7,831 bases of DNA. Origin: DAOTZR01 sp034432595 (GTDB taxonomy: Bacteria > Chloroflexota > Anaerolineae > B4-G1 > SLSP01). Under the pieces are notes generated by a model. It had not been told where the DNA came from. It saw only the letters and a program-made list of their open reading frames with translations, and did no database searches. The DNA is taken from positions 1 to 7,831 of the forward strand of contig DAOUBT010000078.1 in NCBI GenBank assembly GCA_034432595.1. Direction: 5' to 3'. Below, piece after piece: positions 1 through 5,998 of this stretch; the stretch's first letter is position 1, and every line of letters begins with the position of its first letter. The position numbers were made by a program, and so were the translations under genes.

Positions 1-27
1 GGCTGGCACTCCCATCTCTCCACACAT

Positions 28-60
28 GGGGTAGGCGAAGGCATTGCCTTCGCCCACCCC
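28..60. other. Long imperfect hairpin
   Basis: GGCGAAGGC at 34-42 pairs perfectly with GCCTTCGCC at 46-54 around a 3-nt loop. The stem continues after one mismatch (33/55) with GGGGT at 28-32 against ACCCC at 56-60. No T-run follows on the + strand, so it is not a standard intrinsic terminator in that direction. It may be the 3' structure of a gene left of the window or a dispersed palindromic repeat. Confidence 0.55.
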
Positions 61-129
61 TACGCCGCCTGACATATCGCCAGCGTCCGGCTGGCACTCC
101 TCATCTCCCGGTATCGCCAGCCTCTGGCT

Positions 130-144
130 GGTCCACAGTGGACC
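130..144. promoter_or_regulatory. 7-bp inverted repeat, possible operator
   Basis: GGTCCAC (130-136) and GTGGACC (138-144) form a perfect inverted repeat around a single A. It ends 22 bp upstream of the -35 element of the rpmH promoter, a position suited to an activator or repressor site. The left arm with its flanks reads TGGTCCACA (129-137), which also resembles a high-GC DnaA box (TTGTCCACA) with one mismatch. The regulator, if any, is unknown. Confidence 0.35.
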
Positions 145-166
145 GCATCTTCGTCGCCCACCCCAT

Positions 167-194
167 TTGACGCTCCGCCAGCTTACGGTATAAT
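167..194 (+). promoter_or_regulatory. Sigma70-type promoter for the rpmH operon
   Basis: TTGACG at 167-172 (one mismatch to TTGACA) is separated by 16 nt from a perfect TATAAT at 189-194. The start of transcription would fall near 201, giving a 5' leader of about 105 nt before the rpmH start codon. This is the best promoter-like sequence I saw in the first 6 kb and no comparable one was noticed between the following genes, so it probably drives the whole block to the terminator at 5969-5998. Confidence 0.8.
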
Positions 195-210
195 ACACTT
201 CGCTTTCGCA

Positions 211-238
211 GCTCCGCGGGCGCGCGCCGCGGGGTTTT
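211..238 (+). terminator. Leader hairpin with T-run, attenuator-like
   Basis: CCGCGG at 214-219 pairs with CCGCGG at 227-232 around a 7-nt GC loop. Extra G-U or C-G pairs extend the stem outward to about 212/234, and TTTT follows at 235-238. It lies about 10-15 nt downstream of the expected transcription start, inside the rpmH leader, so it cannot be a terminator for an upstream gene without also affecting this transcript. The T-run is short, so termination may be partial or the hairpin may only stabilise the 5' end. Confidence 0.5.
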
Positions 239-307
239 GTGTGTTAAGAAGAGTATCATTAACCTGTCCCGCAGGGGAGCTGAGTTCGTAAAAAGGAGAG
301 TTTAACC

Positions 308-514
308 ATGGCTACCAAGCGCACTTATCAACCGAAAAAACGGCAACGCATGCGCGTGCATGGCTTTATGGCGCGCATGGCGACCAAGGACGGGCGCAAT
401 GTGCTGAAGCGCCGGCGTCTTAAGGGCCGCCATAAGCTGGTAACGGTCAGCCTCGGCGGAGCCAAGCGCCTCAATTGGAAGGAAAGCACACAGCGTCCGC
501 GGCGGCGGGCCTGA
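308..514 (+). CDS. rpmH: Large ribosomal subunit protein bL34, C-terminally extended
   Basis: This is ribosomal protein L34, a small basic protein of the 50S subunit that binds 23S rRNA. The N-terminal 47 residues match the family closely: KRTYQPKKRQRMRVHGFMARM followed by a G-R-N-V-L-K-R-R-R-L-K-G-R-H-K core. Start choice is secure: AAGGAGAG at 293-300 lies 7 nt before the ATG and the family begins at this residue. Canonical L34 is about 44-47 residues, whereas this one has 68. The extra tail of about 20 residues includes LGGAKRLNWKE and ends in a basic PRRRA. As in most bacteria, it is followed directly by rnpA. Identity is very secure; the role of the tail is unknown. Confidence 0.95.
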   Translation: MATKRTYQPKKRQRMRVHGFMARMATKDGRNVLKRRRLKGRHKLVTVSLGGAKRLNWKESTQRPRRRA

Positions 515-549
515 TTGGGGCTTTGCTCGCGCTGACATGGCACAAGAGC

Positions 550-885
550 ATGCGCCTGCGCCACCCTCAAGAGTTCCGGCGCGTCTGGAACGAGGGCCGG
601 TCGTGGGCGCATCCGCTCATGGTGCTCTGGGTGGCGCCTGCCCCCGCGGATCAGGCGCCGCGTATCGGGATTGTCGCCAGCCGCAAACTGGGTAAAGCCG
701 TGCAGCGGAATCGCGCGCGGCGACTTTTACGTGAGGCGTTGCGGCATCTTTATCCGCACCTCGCACAAGGCTATGATATCGTCGTGGTGGCTCGTCCACC
801 CATTTTGGAACGGCGCGCCCCTGAAGTCCAGGCTGTAGTCCAGGAGCTGTGTGCCCGCGCCGGTGTGTGGAGTCCGAAACTGTGA
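550..885 (+). CDS. rnpA: Ribonuclease P protein component
   Basis: This is the protein subunit of RNase P, which helps the catalytic RNA remove 5' leaders from pre-tRNAs. Family marks are an early F-R-R-V...G-R-S element (residues 9-18), RIGIVASRKLGKAV, and the signature RNRARRLLREA, an RNA-binding arginine-rich helix, followed by YDIVVVARP. At 111 residues the length is typical. I chose ATG 550 because the protein then begins MRLRHPQEF, close to the usual family start. An in-frame TTG at 475 lies inside rpmH and would add 25 non-conserved residues; TTG 523 is another option. No strong ribosome binding site precedes 550, so coupling to rpmH translation is likely. It overlaps yidD by four bases (GTGA). 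Confidence 0.93.
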   Translation: MRLRHPQEFRRVWNEGRSWAHPLMVLWVAPAPADQAPRIGIVASRKLGKAVQRNRARRLLREALRHLYPHLAQGYDIVVVARPPILERRAPEVQAVVQELCARAGVWSPKL

Positions 886-1091
886 AAAAGATTGTACTGG
901 CATTGATTCATTTCTATCAGCGCTTTATCTCGCCATCCTTGCCTCCTTCCTGTCGCTACACTCCGACTTGTTCTCATTACACCTATGAAGCGATCGAACG
1001 CTACGGCTTGCTGCGCGGGGGATGGATGGGGCTGAAGCGCATTCTACGCTGCAATCCCTGGCATCCGGGCGGGTATGACCCGGTCCCTTGA
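882..1091 (+). CDS. yidD: Membrane protein insertion efficiency factor YidD
   Basis: YidD is a small membrane-associated protein that assists YidC-dependent insertion of inner-membrane proteins. The sequence shows an amphipathic start (KKIVLALIHFYQRFISP), the conserved cysteine motif CRYTPTCSHYTYEAIERYG, a G-LKR-ILRCNPWHPGG core and the typical GYDPVP ending. With the GTG start at 882 it has 69 residues, the usual family size, and its start codon overlaps the rnpA stop (GTGA). An in-frame upstream GTG at 849 would add 11 residues lying inside rnpA that do not look conserved. It is followed after 15 nt by the propeller lipoprotein, which separates it from yidC. Confidence 0.93.
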   Translation: MKKIVLALIHFYQRFISPSLPPSCRYTPTCSHYTYEAIERYGLLRGGWMGLKRILRCNPWHPGGYDPVP

Positions 1092-1106
1092 CGTGGAGGT
1101 AATCCG

Positions 1107-2243
1107 ATGAAACGCTGGTTTGTCCTTCTGGCCCTTGTGGCCTTCGCGGCCCTCATCCTGAGCGGCTGCGCTCCCCGGCAGGCTCCGCAGGTGAGCTGGC
1201 CGGGTCTCATCGTGGCCGAGAACACCGTGTATGCGGCAGCCACGAGCCATGTCCTCGCTTTGGACGCGGAAAGCGGCGCGCTTTTATGGAGCTATCCCGA
1301 AAAAGCCGATAACAAGATTGGCCCATTCTATGCCACGCCGGTGCTGGTGGAAGAGAAGGGCTTGCTGATTGTGGCCGGTTTCACCGATAAGACCGTGCGC
1401 GCGCTGCGCGTCTCCAACGTCACCACCCCCACCGTTGCCTGGCAGTTCCCGCAGGTCGGGGCCGCCAATGGCGGGGCGAAAGGGCAGTATGTGGGCACCG
1501 GCACCCTTGCCGATGACCTCTTCATCATCGGCAACGGGGATGGCAACGTGTACGCCCTCCACGTGGACGATGGCACGCTGGCCTGGACGTTTGCCACGCA
1601 GGATCGCGTGTGGGCAAAGCCGTTGGTGGTGAGCGGGACGGTGTACGTCGGTTCGCTCGACCATCACCTTTACGCGCTGGACGTGCGCGACGGGCATCAG
1701 CTCTGGAAAACGCGCCTGAACGGTTCGGTGGCGACGGCGCCGGTGCTCATCAACGGGCACCTGTGGATTGGCGACTTCGGCCACACGATCTCCGAGCTTG
1801 ACCCCGCTACGGGGGAGGTGCTCTGGTCGTATAAGGGCGATAGTTGGTTCTGGGCGCATTTTGCCGTGCAGGAAAACGTGCTCTACGCTGCCGATGTCAA
1901 AGGCACGGTGTACGCCCTCGATACGGCCACCCATACCCTGCTCTGGAAGACGCCGGACGTGGTGCGGACCGTGCGCGGTGCGCTTCTGCTTGACGCGCAG
2001 GGTGAGCGTCTCTTCGTGGAGGATTACGAGCTGGGTGAAGTGCGCGCCGTGGATCCCAAAACCGGACAAATCGCCGCCTGGCGTATTCGTCCGCAGAATC
2101 CGGGGCGGCTGCCGGGTGATGCCGTACTCGCGGGTGATCGGCTCTATACCATGCCCATTATGGTTCAGCCACAGGTGCAGGCCTTTGAGCTGACCAACGG
2201 CACCCTTGTCTGGGAATATCCTCTTTCCCAGCCCGAAAAGTAA
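1107..2243 (+). CDS. Lipoprotein with eight PQQ/BamB-like beta-propeller repeats
   Basis: This is a predicted membrane-anchored, extracytoplasmic protein. It has a hydrophobic signal (residues 5-18) ending in the lipobox LSGC with the lipidated Cys at 21. The rest folds by repeats: units ending in a Trp-containing strand occur with Trp at 61, 112, 160, 200, 240, 280, about 325 and 369, mostly every 40 residues. Each reads roughly VYA....G.VYALD..TG.LLW, the pattern of PQQ-type propeller blades as in BamB and quinoprotein dehydrogenases. Eight repeats suggest a closed eight-bladed propeller. I see no added catalytic domain, so a binding or scaffolding role is more likely than an enzyme. GGAGGT at 1095-1100 fixes the start. 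It sits 15 nt after yidD and 17 nt before yidC, suggesting co-expression with the insertion machinery, but its function is not known. Confidence 0.85.
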   Translation: MKRWFVLLALVAFAALILSGCAPRQAPQVSWPGLIVAENTVYAAATSHVLALDAESGALLWSYPEKADNKIGPFYATPVLVEEKGLLIVAGFTDKTVRALRVSNVTTPTVAWQFPQVGAANGGAKGQYVGTGTLADDLFIIGNGDGNVYALHVDDGTLAWTFATQDRVWAKPLVVSGTVYVGSLDHHLYALDVRDGHQLWKTRLNGSVATAPVLINGHLWIGDFGHTISELDPATGEVLWSYKGDSWFWAHFAVQENVLYAADVKGTVYALDTATHTLLWKTPDVVRTVRGALLLDAQGERLFVEDYELGEVRAVDPKTGQIAAWRIRPQNPGRLPGDAVLAGDRLYTMPIMVQPQVQAFELTNGTLVWEYPLSQPEK

Positions 2244-2260
2244 AGTGAGAGGCAGCGAAC

Positions 2261-3103
2261 ATGTGGGATACGCTTTTAATTAACCCGCTGATTAACCTGT
2301 TGTTGGTGTTCTACAAATACCTCGGTCAGGAACCGATTATCGCCATTGCACTCCTGACCCTGCTCACGCGCCTGGCGCTGATGCCGTTGACCCTTTCGCA
2401 GCAGAAGAGCGTGCGCAAGCAGCAGGAATTGCAGCCCAAACTGAAGGAGCTGCAGGAAAAATATAAGGACGATAAAGAAAAACTCGCGCAGGAGCAGATG
2501 AAGCTCTTCTCCGAGGCGGGTGTCAACCCCATGAGCGGCTGTCTGCCCCTGCTGATTCAATTCCCGCTCATGATTGCCGTCTATCAGGCTATCATCAAGA
2601 CCCTGGCTGCTTCGCCGTTGGAACTGCTGGCTCTGCCGCGCCACATCTACACCACCGTTTTCGGCGTGGATTTGGGACTGAGTCAACTCATCCCGCTGAA
2701 GAGCACCTTCCTCTGGCTCGATCTGGCTCTGCCGGATCCGCTCTTTATCCTGCCTATCCTGGTGGTCTTCACGACCTGGCTGCAACAGAAGCTGCTCACC
2801 CCGCCCAATCCGACGGCGGACCCGCAGACGCAGTCCATGAACCAATCCATGATGATCACCATGCCCTTGATGATGGGCTTTATCACCATGAATTACGCTT
2901 CGGGTCTGGGTGTGTATTTCCTTATCGGTAACCTGGTGGGCATGTTGCAATATGCCCTGTTCCGCGACCATTATCAATACGCCGCCGCGCCGTCGGCCAG
3001 TTCTGCGCCTAAACCGGCGGAGGAAAAGCCCCGGCGCGAGGAGGATGAACCACGTCGCAAGCCGGAAGGTATTCAGTACCAGACGCGGCGGAAGAAGAAG
3101 TAG
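2261..3103 (+). CDS. yidC: Membrane protein insertase YidC (short, Gram-positive-type)
   Basis: YidC/Oxa1 family insertase, which inserts and folds membrane proteins alone or with SecYEG. It lacks the large periplasmic domain of proteobacterial YidC and has 280 residues. Visible parts: a first membrane segment around 25-42 containing the conserved Arg37 (LLTRLALMPLT) of the hydrophilic groove; a charged cytoplasmic coiled hairpin at 45-83 (QPKLKELQEKYKDDKEKL); the signature NPMSGCLPLLIQFPLMIAVY; then membrane segments near 160-178 and 196-235. The tail from about 247 is highly charged and ends TRRKKK, as in insertases that contact ribosomes. No lipobox is seen at the N terminus, unlike SpoIIIJ. 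A GAGAGG at 2247-2252 serves the start. jag follows after 9 nt. Confidence 0.94.
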   Translation: MWDTLLINPLINLLLVFYKYLGQEPIIAIALLTLLTRLALMPLTLSQQKSVRKQQELQPKLKELQEKYKDDKEKLAQEQMKLFSEAGVNPMSGCLPLLIQFPLMIAVYQAIIKTLAASPLELLALPRHIYTTVFGVDLGLSQLIPLKSTFLWLDLALPDPLFILPILVVFTTWLQQKLLTPPNPTADPQTQSMNQSMMITMPLMMGFITMNYASGLGVYFLIGNLVGMLQYALFRDHYQYAAAPSASSAPKPAEEKPRREEDEPRRKPEGIQYQTRRKKK

Positions 3104-3112
3104 GGGGAACCT

Positions 3113-4315
3113 ATGGAGGGAGAAGAGTGGCAGACGATTAGCGCGCCGACCCTGGAAGAGGCTGAGCTGATCGGGTTGGCCCGTCTGGGAGCACTTCGTG
3201 AAGAGGTGGAAATCCAGGTCATTGATGAAGGGAAAAAGGGCTTTCTGGGATTAGGAAGCCGTCCCGCGGAGATTCGTATCCGGTTGCGCGTGCCCAGGAT
3301 GGGCCGCGCGGCCGCTACGAAGGCGCGGCCTGAACTTCAAGCCTCAGCCCCATCCGCAGAGGGCGCGGTGTCTTCGGCTTCCCGGCCAGAGGGTGAGATG
3401 CCATCGGCAAAGGCGACGCAACGCAGCGAGGCGAAGGCTCCGGCAGTGGAAGCGGCGCAACGCAGCGAGGCCAAGGCTCCGGCAGCGGAAGCGGTGCAAC
3501 GCAGCGGGGCGAAGGCTCCGGCGGCGGAAGCGGTGCAACGCAGCGAGGCGAAGGCTCCGGCGGCGGAAGCGGCGCAACGCAGCGAGGCGAAGGCTCCGGC
3601 GGCGGAAGCGGTGCAACGCAGCGAGGCCAAAGCTCCGGCAGCAGAAGCGGCTCCGCGCGAGGAGAAGCGCGCTGCTGCATCCGCAAAACCGCGGCGTGAA
3701 CCGGCGCCCGCGGGAGAGACGGAGAAAAAATCGCGGCGCGAGCGGCGCCGTGGCGCGGAGGAGGCAGAGACACCCGCAGCTCAAAACGAAACGGCGGCGC
3801 GGCTCGTCCAGAGCGCCGGGCCGGAAGGGGAGATGCCCACAACAACAGGTGCTGCATCGGCTGCGGAGGTCATCATCCTGGAAGAAGCCCACAAGCTTCT
3901 GGCTGGGTTTAAGGTGCAGATGACTTTGAAGCCCGCGGAGGATGAAAGCGGGACGCTGGTTTTGCGTATCCACGGACGGGATGCGCGCGCGCTGGTGGGC
4001 CGCGATGCGCATGTGATGGAGTCGGTGCAGCATTTGCTGCGCTTGCTGGTGCAGCGCCGCGCTCCGGAGGCGCCGGAGGTGGTCGTGGATGCGGATGGCT
4101 ACTGGGAACGCCACGATCGCAAGTTGCGGGAGCTGGCTAAACGCACGGCGGATGAGGTGGCGAAAACCGGACGTCCTGTGCGTTTGCGTCCGATGCCCGC
4201 GCGCGACCGGCGCGTGATTCACGTGGCGCTGCGGCTCGATCCGCGCGTGACGACGGAGAGTCAGGGCAGCGGGAAGCAACGGGCCGTGGTGGTGTCGCCA
4301 GTCCGTGAGGCCTAA
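3113..4315 (+). CDS. jag: RNA-binding protein KhpB/Jag with a repeat-expanded linker
   Basis: Jag (KhpB, also EloR) is a cytoplasmic RNA-binding protein usually encoded next to YidC and linked in Firmicutes to cell elongation. Domains in order: Jag_N at about 5-60, with KGFLGLGSRPAEIRIRL; a long low-complexity Ala/Glu/Lys/Arg linker at 62-250; a KH domain at about 253-328; and an R3H domain at about 335-397 with the R-x3-H motif R366/H370 and VTTESQGSGKQRAVVVSP. The linker contains six 13-residue repeats (107-184). At 400 residues it is long for the family, the excess being the linker. The KH GXXG loop reads GRDA (296-299), so the second glycine is replaced. It shares one base with the kinase gene downstream (TAATG). 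Confidence 0.93.
   Translation: MEGEEWQTISAPTLEEAELIGLARLGALREEVEIQVIDEGKKGFLGLGSRPAEIRIRLRVPRMGRAAATKARPELQASAPSAEGAVSSASRPEGEMPSAKATQRSEAKAPAVEAAQRSEAKAPAAEAVQRSGAKAPAAEAVQRSEAKAPAAEAAQRSEAKAPAAEAVQRSEAKAPAAEAAPREEKRAAASAKPRREPAPAGETEKKSRRERRRGAEEAETPAAQNETAARLVQSAGPEGEMPTTTGAASAAEVIILEEAHKLLAGFKVQMTLKPAEDESGTLVLRIHGRDARALVGRDAHVMESVQHLLRLLVQRRAPEAPEVVVDADGYWERHDRKLRELAKRTADEVAKTGRPVRLRPMPARDRRVIHVALRLDPRVTTESQGSGKQRAVVVSPVREA
3431..3664 (+). repeat. Six tandem 39-bp in-frame repeats within jag
   Basis: Six head-to-tail copies of a 39-bp unit start at 3431, 3470, 3509, 3548, 3587 and 3626. The consensus peptide is AKAPAAEAVQRSE (13 residues). The middle copies differ at only one or two bases, while the last one diverges (AAPREE). 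A shortened copy (AKATQRSE, 3407-3430) precedes the array. Because 39 is divisible by three, copy number can change without breaking the frame. The near-identity of the copies points to recent expansion or gene conversion. The repeat also keeps other frames open, which creates spurious overlapping reading frames on both strands. Confidence 0.95.
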
Positions 4316-5142
4316 TGGAGTATCTCGCTGTAGGCCATGTCTCGCAGGACTTGCTGCCCGATGGGACAACGCGCCTGGGCGGGACGGTGACGTATGCGAG
4401 TCTGACGGCGGCGGCTTTGGGATGGACGGCGCGCGCGGTGACGCGCCTGGCCACGCCCGCGGTTTTGCCCGACGGCGTGACGTGGCAGGTGTGGCCCGCT
4501 TCGCAGACGACGACGTTTTACCTGCGTCAGGGCGCAAGCGGACGGGAGTTGTTTCTCAAGGCGCGCGCGGAGGGGTTGCGCGCAGCCGATATTCCTCCGG
4601 CCTGGCGCGCGCCGGATGTGGTGCATCTTGGCCCCATCGCTGCGGAGTGCGCTCCTGACCTGGTGACGGCGTTCGCGGGTCGGGCGTTTGTGGGCGTGAC
4701 GCTGCAGGGGTGGCTGCGCACGGCGGATGAGGATGGGCGCGTGCGGTACACGGATTGGTCCGAGGCAGCTCAGGTGTTGCCGCAGGTGCAGGTGGCTGTG
4801 CTCAGCCGGGAGGATGTGGCCGGTGATGAGCGCCGCATCGAGGCGCTGGCGCGGCTGTGTCCGCTGCTGGTGGTGACGGACGGGCCGCGTGGGGTGCGCT
4901 GGTATGCGGCGGGCAAGCTCGCGCCGCATGAGGTGGCAGTGCGGGCGCGTCCGGAGGTGGATGCGACCGGCGCCGGGGATATTTTCGCGGCGGCACTTTT
5001 CACGGCGTTGGCGAAGGGACACGCGCCGCAGGCGGCTATCCGCTGGGCGGCGTGCCTGGCTGGCTGTTCGGTGACGCGGCGCGGCCTGGCGGGCATCCCT
5101 GAGCCGGATGAGGTGAGGTTGTGCATCGGGGAGTTGGCTTGA
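4315..5142 (+). CDS. PfkB/ribokinase-family carbohydrate kinase
   Basis: A soluble kinase of the PfkB superfamily, which transfers phosphate from ATP to a sugar or related hydroxyl substrate. Seen in the sequence: an N-terminal VGHVSQDLLPDG strand and a GGTVTYAS substrate-loop motif (22-29); LSREDV and VVTDGPRGVRWY in the second half; and the PfkB signature VDATGAGD at 215-222 with the anion-hole glycines and the expected catalytic base Asp222. At 275 residues it is shorter than most ribokinases (about 300). The substrate cannot be read from sequence; the short form and motif style recall inositol- or nucleoside-type members, but that is a guess. Its ATG overlaps the jag stop (TAATG) and its stop overlaps parA (TGATG), so translation of all three is probably coupled. 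Confidence 0.88.
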   Translation: MEYLAVGHVSQDLLPDGTTRLGGTVTYASLTAAALGWTARAVTRLATPAVLPDGVTWQVWPASQTTTFYLRQGASGRELFLKARAEGLRAADIPPAWRAPDVVHLGPIAAECAPDLVTAFAGRAFVGVTLQGWLRTADEDGRVRYTDWSEAAQVLPQVQVAVLSREDVAGDERRIEALARLCPLLVVTDGPRGVRWYAAGKLAPHEVAVRARPEVDATGAGDIFAAALFTALAKGHAPQAAIRWAACLAGCSVTRRGLAGIPEPDEVRLCIGELA

Positions 5143-5954
5143 TGCGGATTTACGCTTTTGCGAATCAGAAAGGTGGGGTGGGGAAGACCACCACGGTCAT
5201 CAATCTGGCCGCGTCTATGGCGGATTGGGGCCGGCGCGTGTTGGTGCTGGATATGGATCCACAAAGCAACGCGACGACGAGTCTGGGCCTGAATCCGCGC
5301 GAGGTGTCAGCTTCGATTTACGAGGTGTTGGTGGGGCGCACGACGGCGGCGCAGGCGATTCGCGCGACGCGCTGGGATGGTCTGGATGTGTTGCCGGCGA
5401 CGCCCGCGCTGGCCGGGGCCACGGTCGAGTTGCATGCGTTGAGCGATGCGCAGGCACGGGTGAATCGTCTGCGGGAGGTGCTGACGAGTCTGGACGGGGC
5501 GGGGTATGAGTATGTGTTGGTTGATTCCCCGCCGAGCCTGGGGATTTTGACGGTGAACGCGCTGGTGGCAGCGCAGGGGGTGATTATCCCGGTGCAGTGT
5601 GAGTATCTGGCCCTGGAGGGGCTTTCGCAGCTTTTGCGCACTATTCAGTTAGTGCAACGCGGCGCCAATCCGCATTTGACGTTACGCGGTCTGGTGCTGA
5701 CGATGTACGACGGGCGCACCTTGCTGGCGCGGCAGGTGGTGGAGGATGTGCGCAAGCATTTTGGGGAGCGGGTTTTTCATGCCGTGGTGCCCCGTAGTGT
5801 GCGTCTGAGCGAAGCGCCGAGTTTTGGCGTGCCGGGGGTGTTCCACGCGCCGCGTTCGGGTGGCGCGATTGCTTATCGCGGGGTGGCGTGGGAGTTGTTG
5901 CGTCAGGATGGGTACCTGGTGGATTGGACGCCGCCCGCGGGCGAGGATGGGTAG
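5142..5954 (+). CDS. parA: Chromosome-partitioning ATPase ParA (Soj type)
   Basis: ParA/Soj is a Walker-type ATPase that binds DNA as an ATP dimer and moves ParB-parS complexes during chromosome segregation. Motifs: the deviant Walker A KGGVGKTTT at 10-18 with signature Lys10 and Lys15; the DMDPQ element at 37-41; Walker B YVLVDSPPSLG with Asp128; and the Soj signature VPRSVRLSEAPSFGVP at 216-231. No N-terminal helix-turn-helix is present, so it is the chromosomal class rather than a P1-type plasmid ParA. I chose ATG 5142 (270 residues), which overlaps the kinase stop, has GGGGAG at 5128-5133 and places the Walker A motif at the usual distance; an in-frame GTG at 5121 would add seven residues. 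No parB follows, which is unusual. Confidence 0.93.
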   Translation: MRIYAFANQKGGVGKTTTVINLAASMADWGRRVLVLDMDPQSNATTSLGLNPREVSASIYEVLVGRTTAAQAIRATRWDGLDVLPATPALAGATVELHALSDAQARVNRLREVLTSLDGAGYEYVLVDSPPSLGILTVNALVAAQGVIIPVQCEYLALEGLSQLLRTIQLVQRGANPHLTLRGLVLTMYDGRTLLARQVVEDVRKHFGERVFHAVVPRSVRLSEAPSFGVPGVFHAPRSGGAIAYRGVAWELLRQDGYLVDWTPPAGEDG

Positions 5955-5968
5955 ATGATGAAGCGAGG

Positions 5969-5998
5969 AAAAAAGGCCGACGTGAGTCGGCCTTTTTT
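5969..5998 (+). terminator. Strong intrinsic terminator after parA
   Basis: GGCCGAC (5975-5981) pairs with GTCGGCC (5986-5992) around a GTGA (GNRA-type) tetraloop and is followed by six T at 5993-5998. Six A at 5969-5974 precede the stem, so it can also work on the other strand. It begins 14 nt after the parA stop codon and marks the end of the rpmH-to-parA transcription unit. Confidence 0.92.

Larger units (their letters stand above)
1..164. repeat. Non-coding region with degenerate short repeats and inverted repeats
   Basis: No convincing gene lies here. GGCTGGCACTCC occurs at 1-12 and 89-100, each followed by (T)CATCTC. TATCGCCAGC-N-TC-Y-GGCTGG occurs at 75-94 and 112-131, matching at 18 of 20 positions with a spacing of 37 bp. 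Each of these two copies is itself a hairpin, CCAGC / GCTGG around a 5-nt loop. TCGCCCACCCC occurs at 50-60 and 154-164. The region therefore looks like a small cluster of degenerate palindromic units upstream of the rpmH promoter. Whether these are genome-wide dispersed repeats, the decayed 3' end of a neighbour, or part of an origin-proximal region cannot be told from this window. Confidence 0.6.

Noticed and set aside
1..164. Possible CRISPR array
   Set aside because: There are only two imperfect copies at 37-bp spacing, with no uniform spacers and no cas genes nearby.
1284..2069. A 261-residue - strand frame opposite the propeller lipoprotein
   Set aside because: No ribosome binding site or family motif was seen, and the + strand frame has a signal peptide, lipobox and regular repeats.
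3393..3923. A 176-residue + strand frame overlapping jag
   Set aside because: It is an Arg-rich shadow of the repeat array in another frame; a repeat length divisible by three keeps all frames open.
3344..4537. A 397-residue open frame on the - strand across jag and the kinase gene
   Set aside because: It lies antisense to two clearly recognisable genes and is held open by high GC and the 39-bp repeats; its translation is Arg/Pro/Ala-rich low complexity with no family features.
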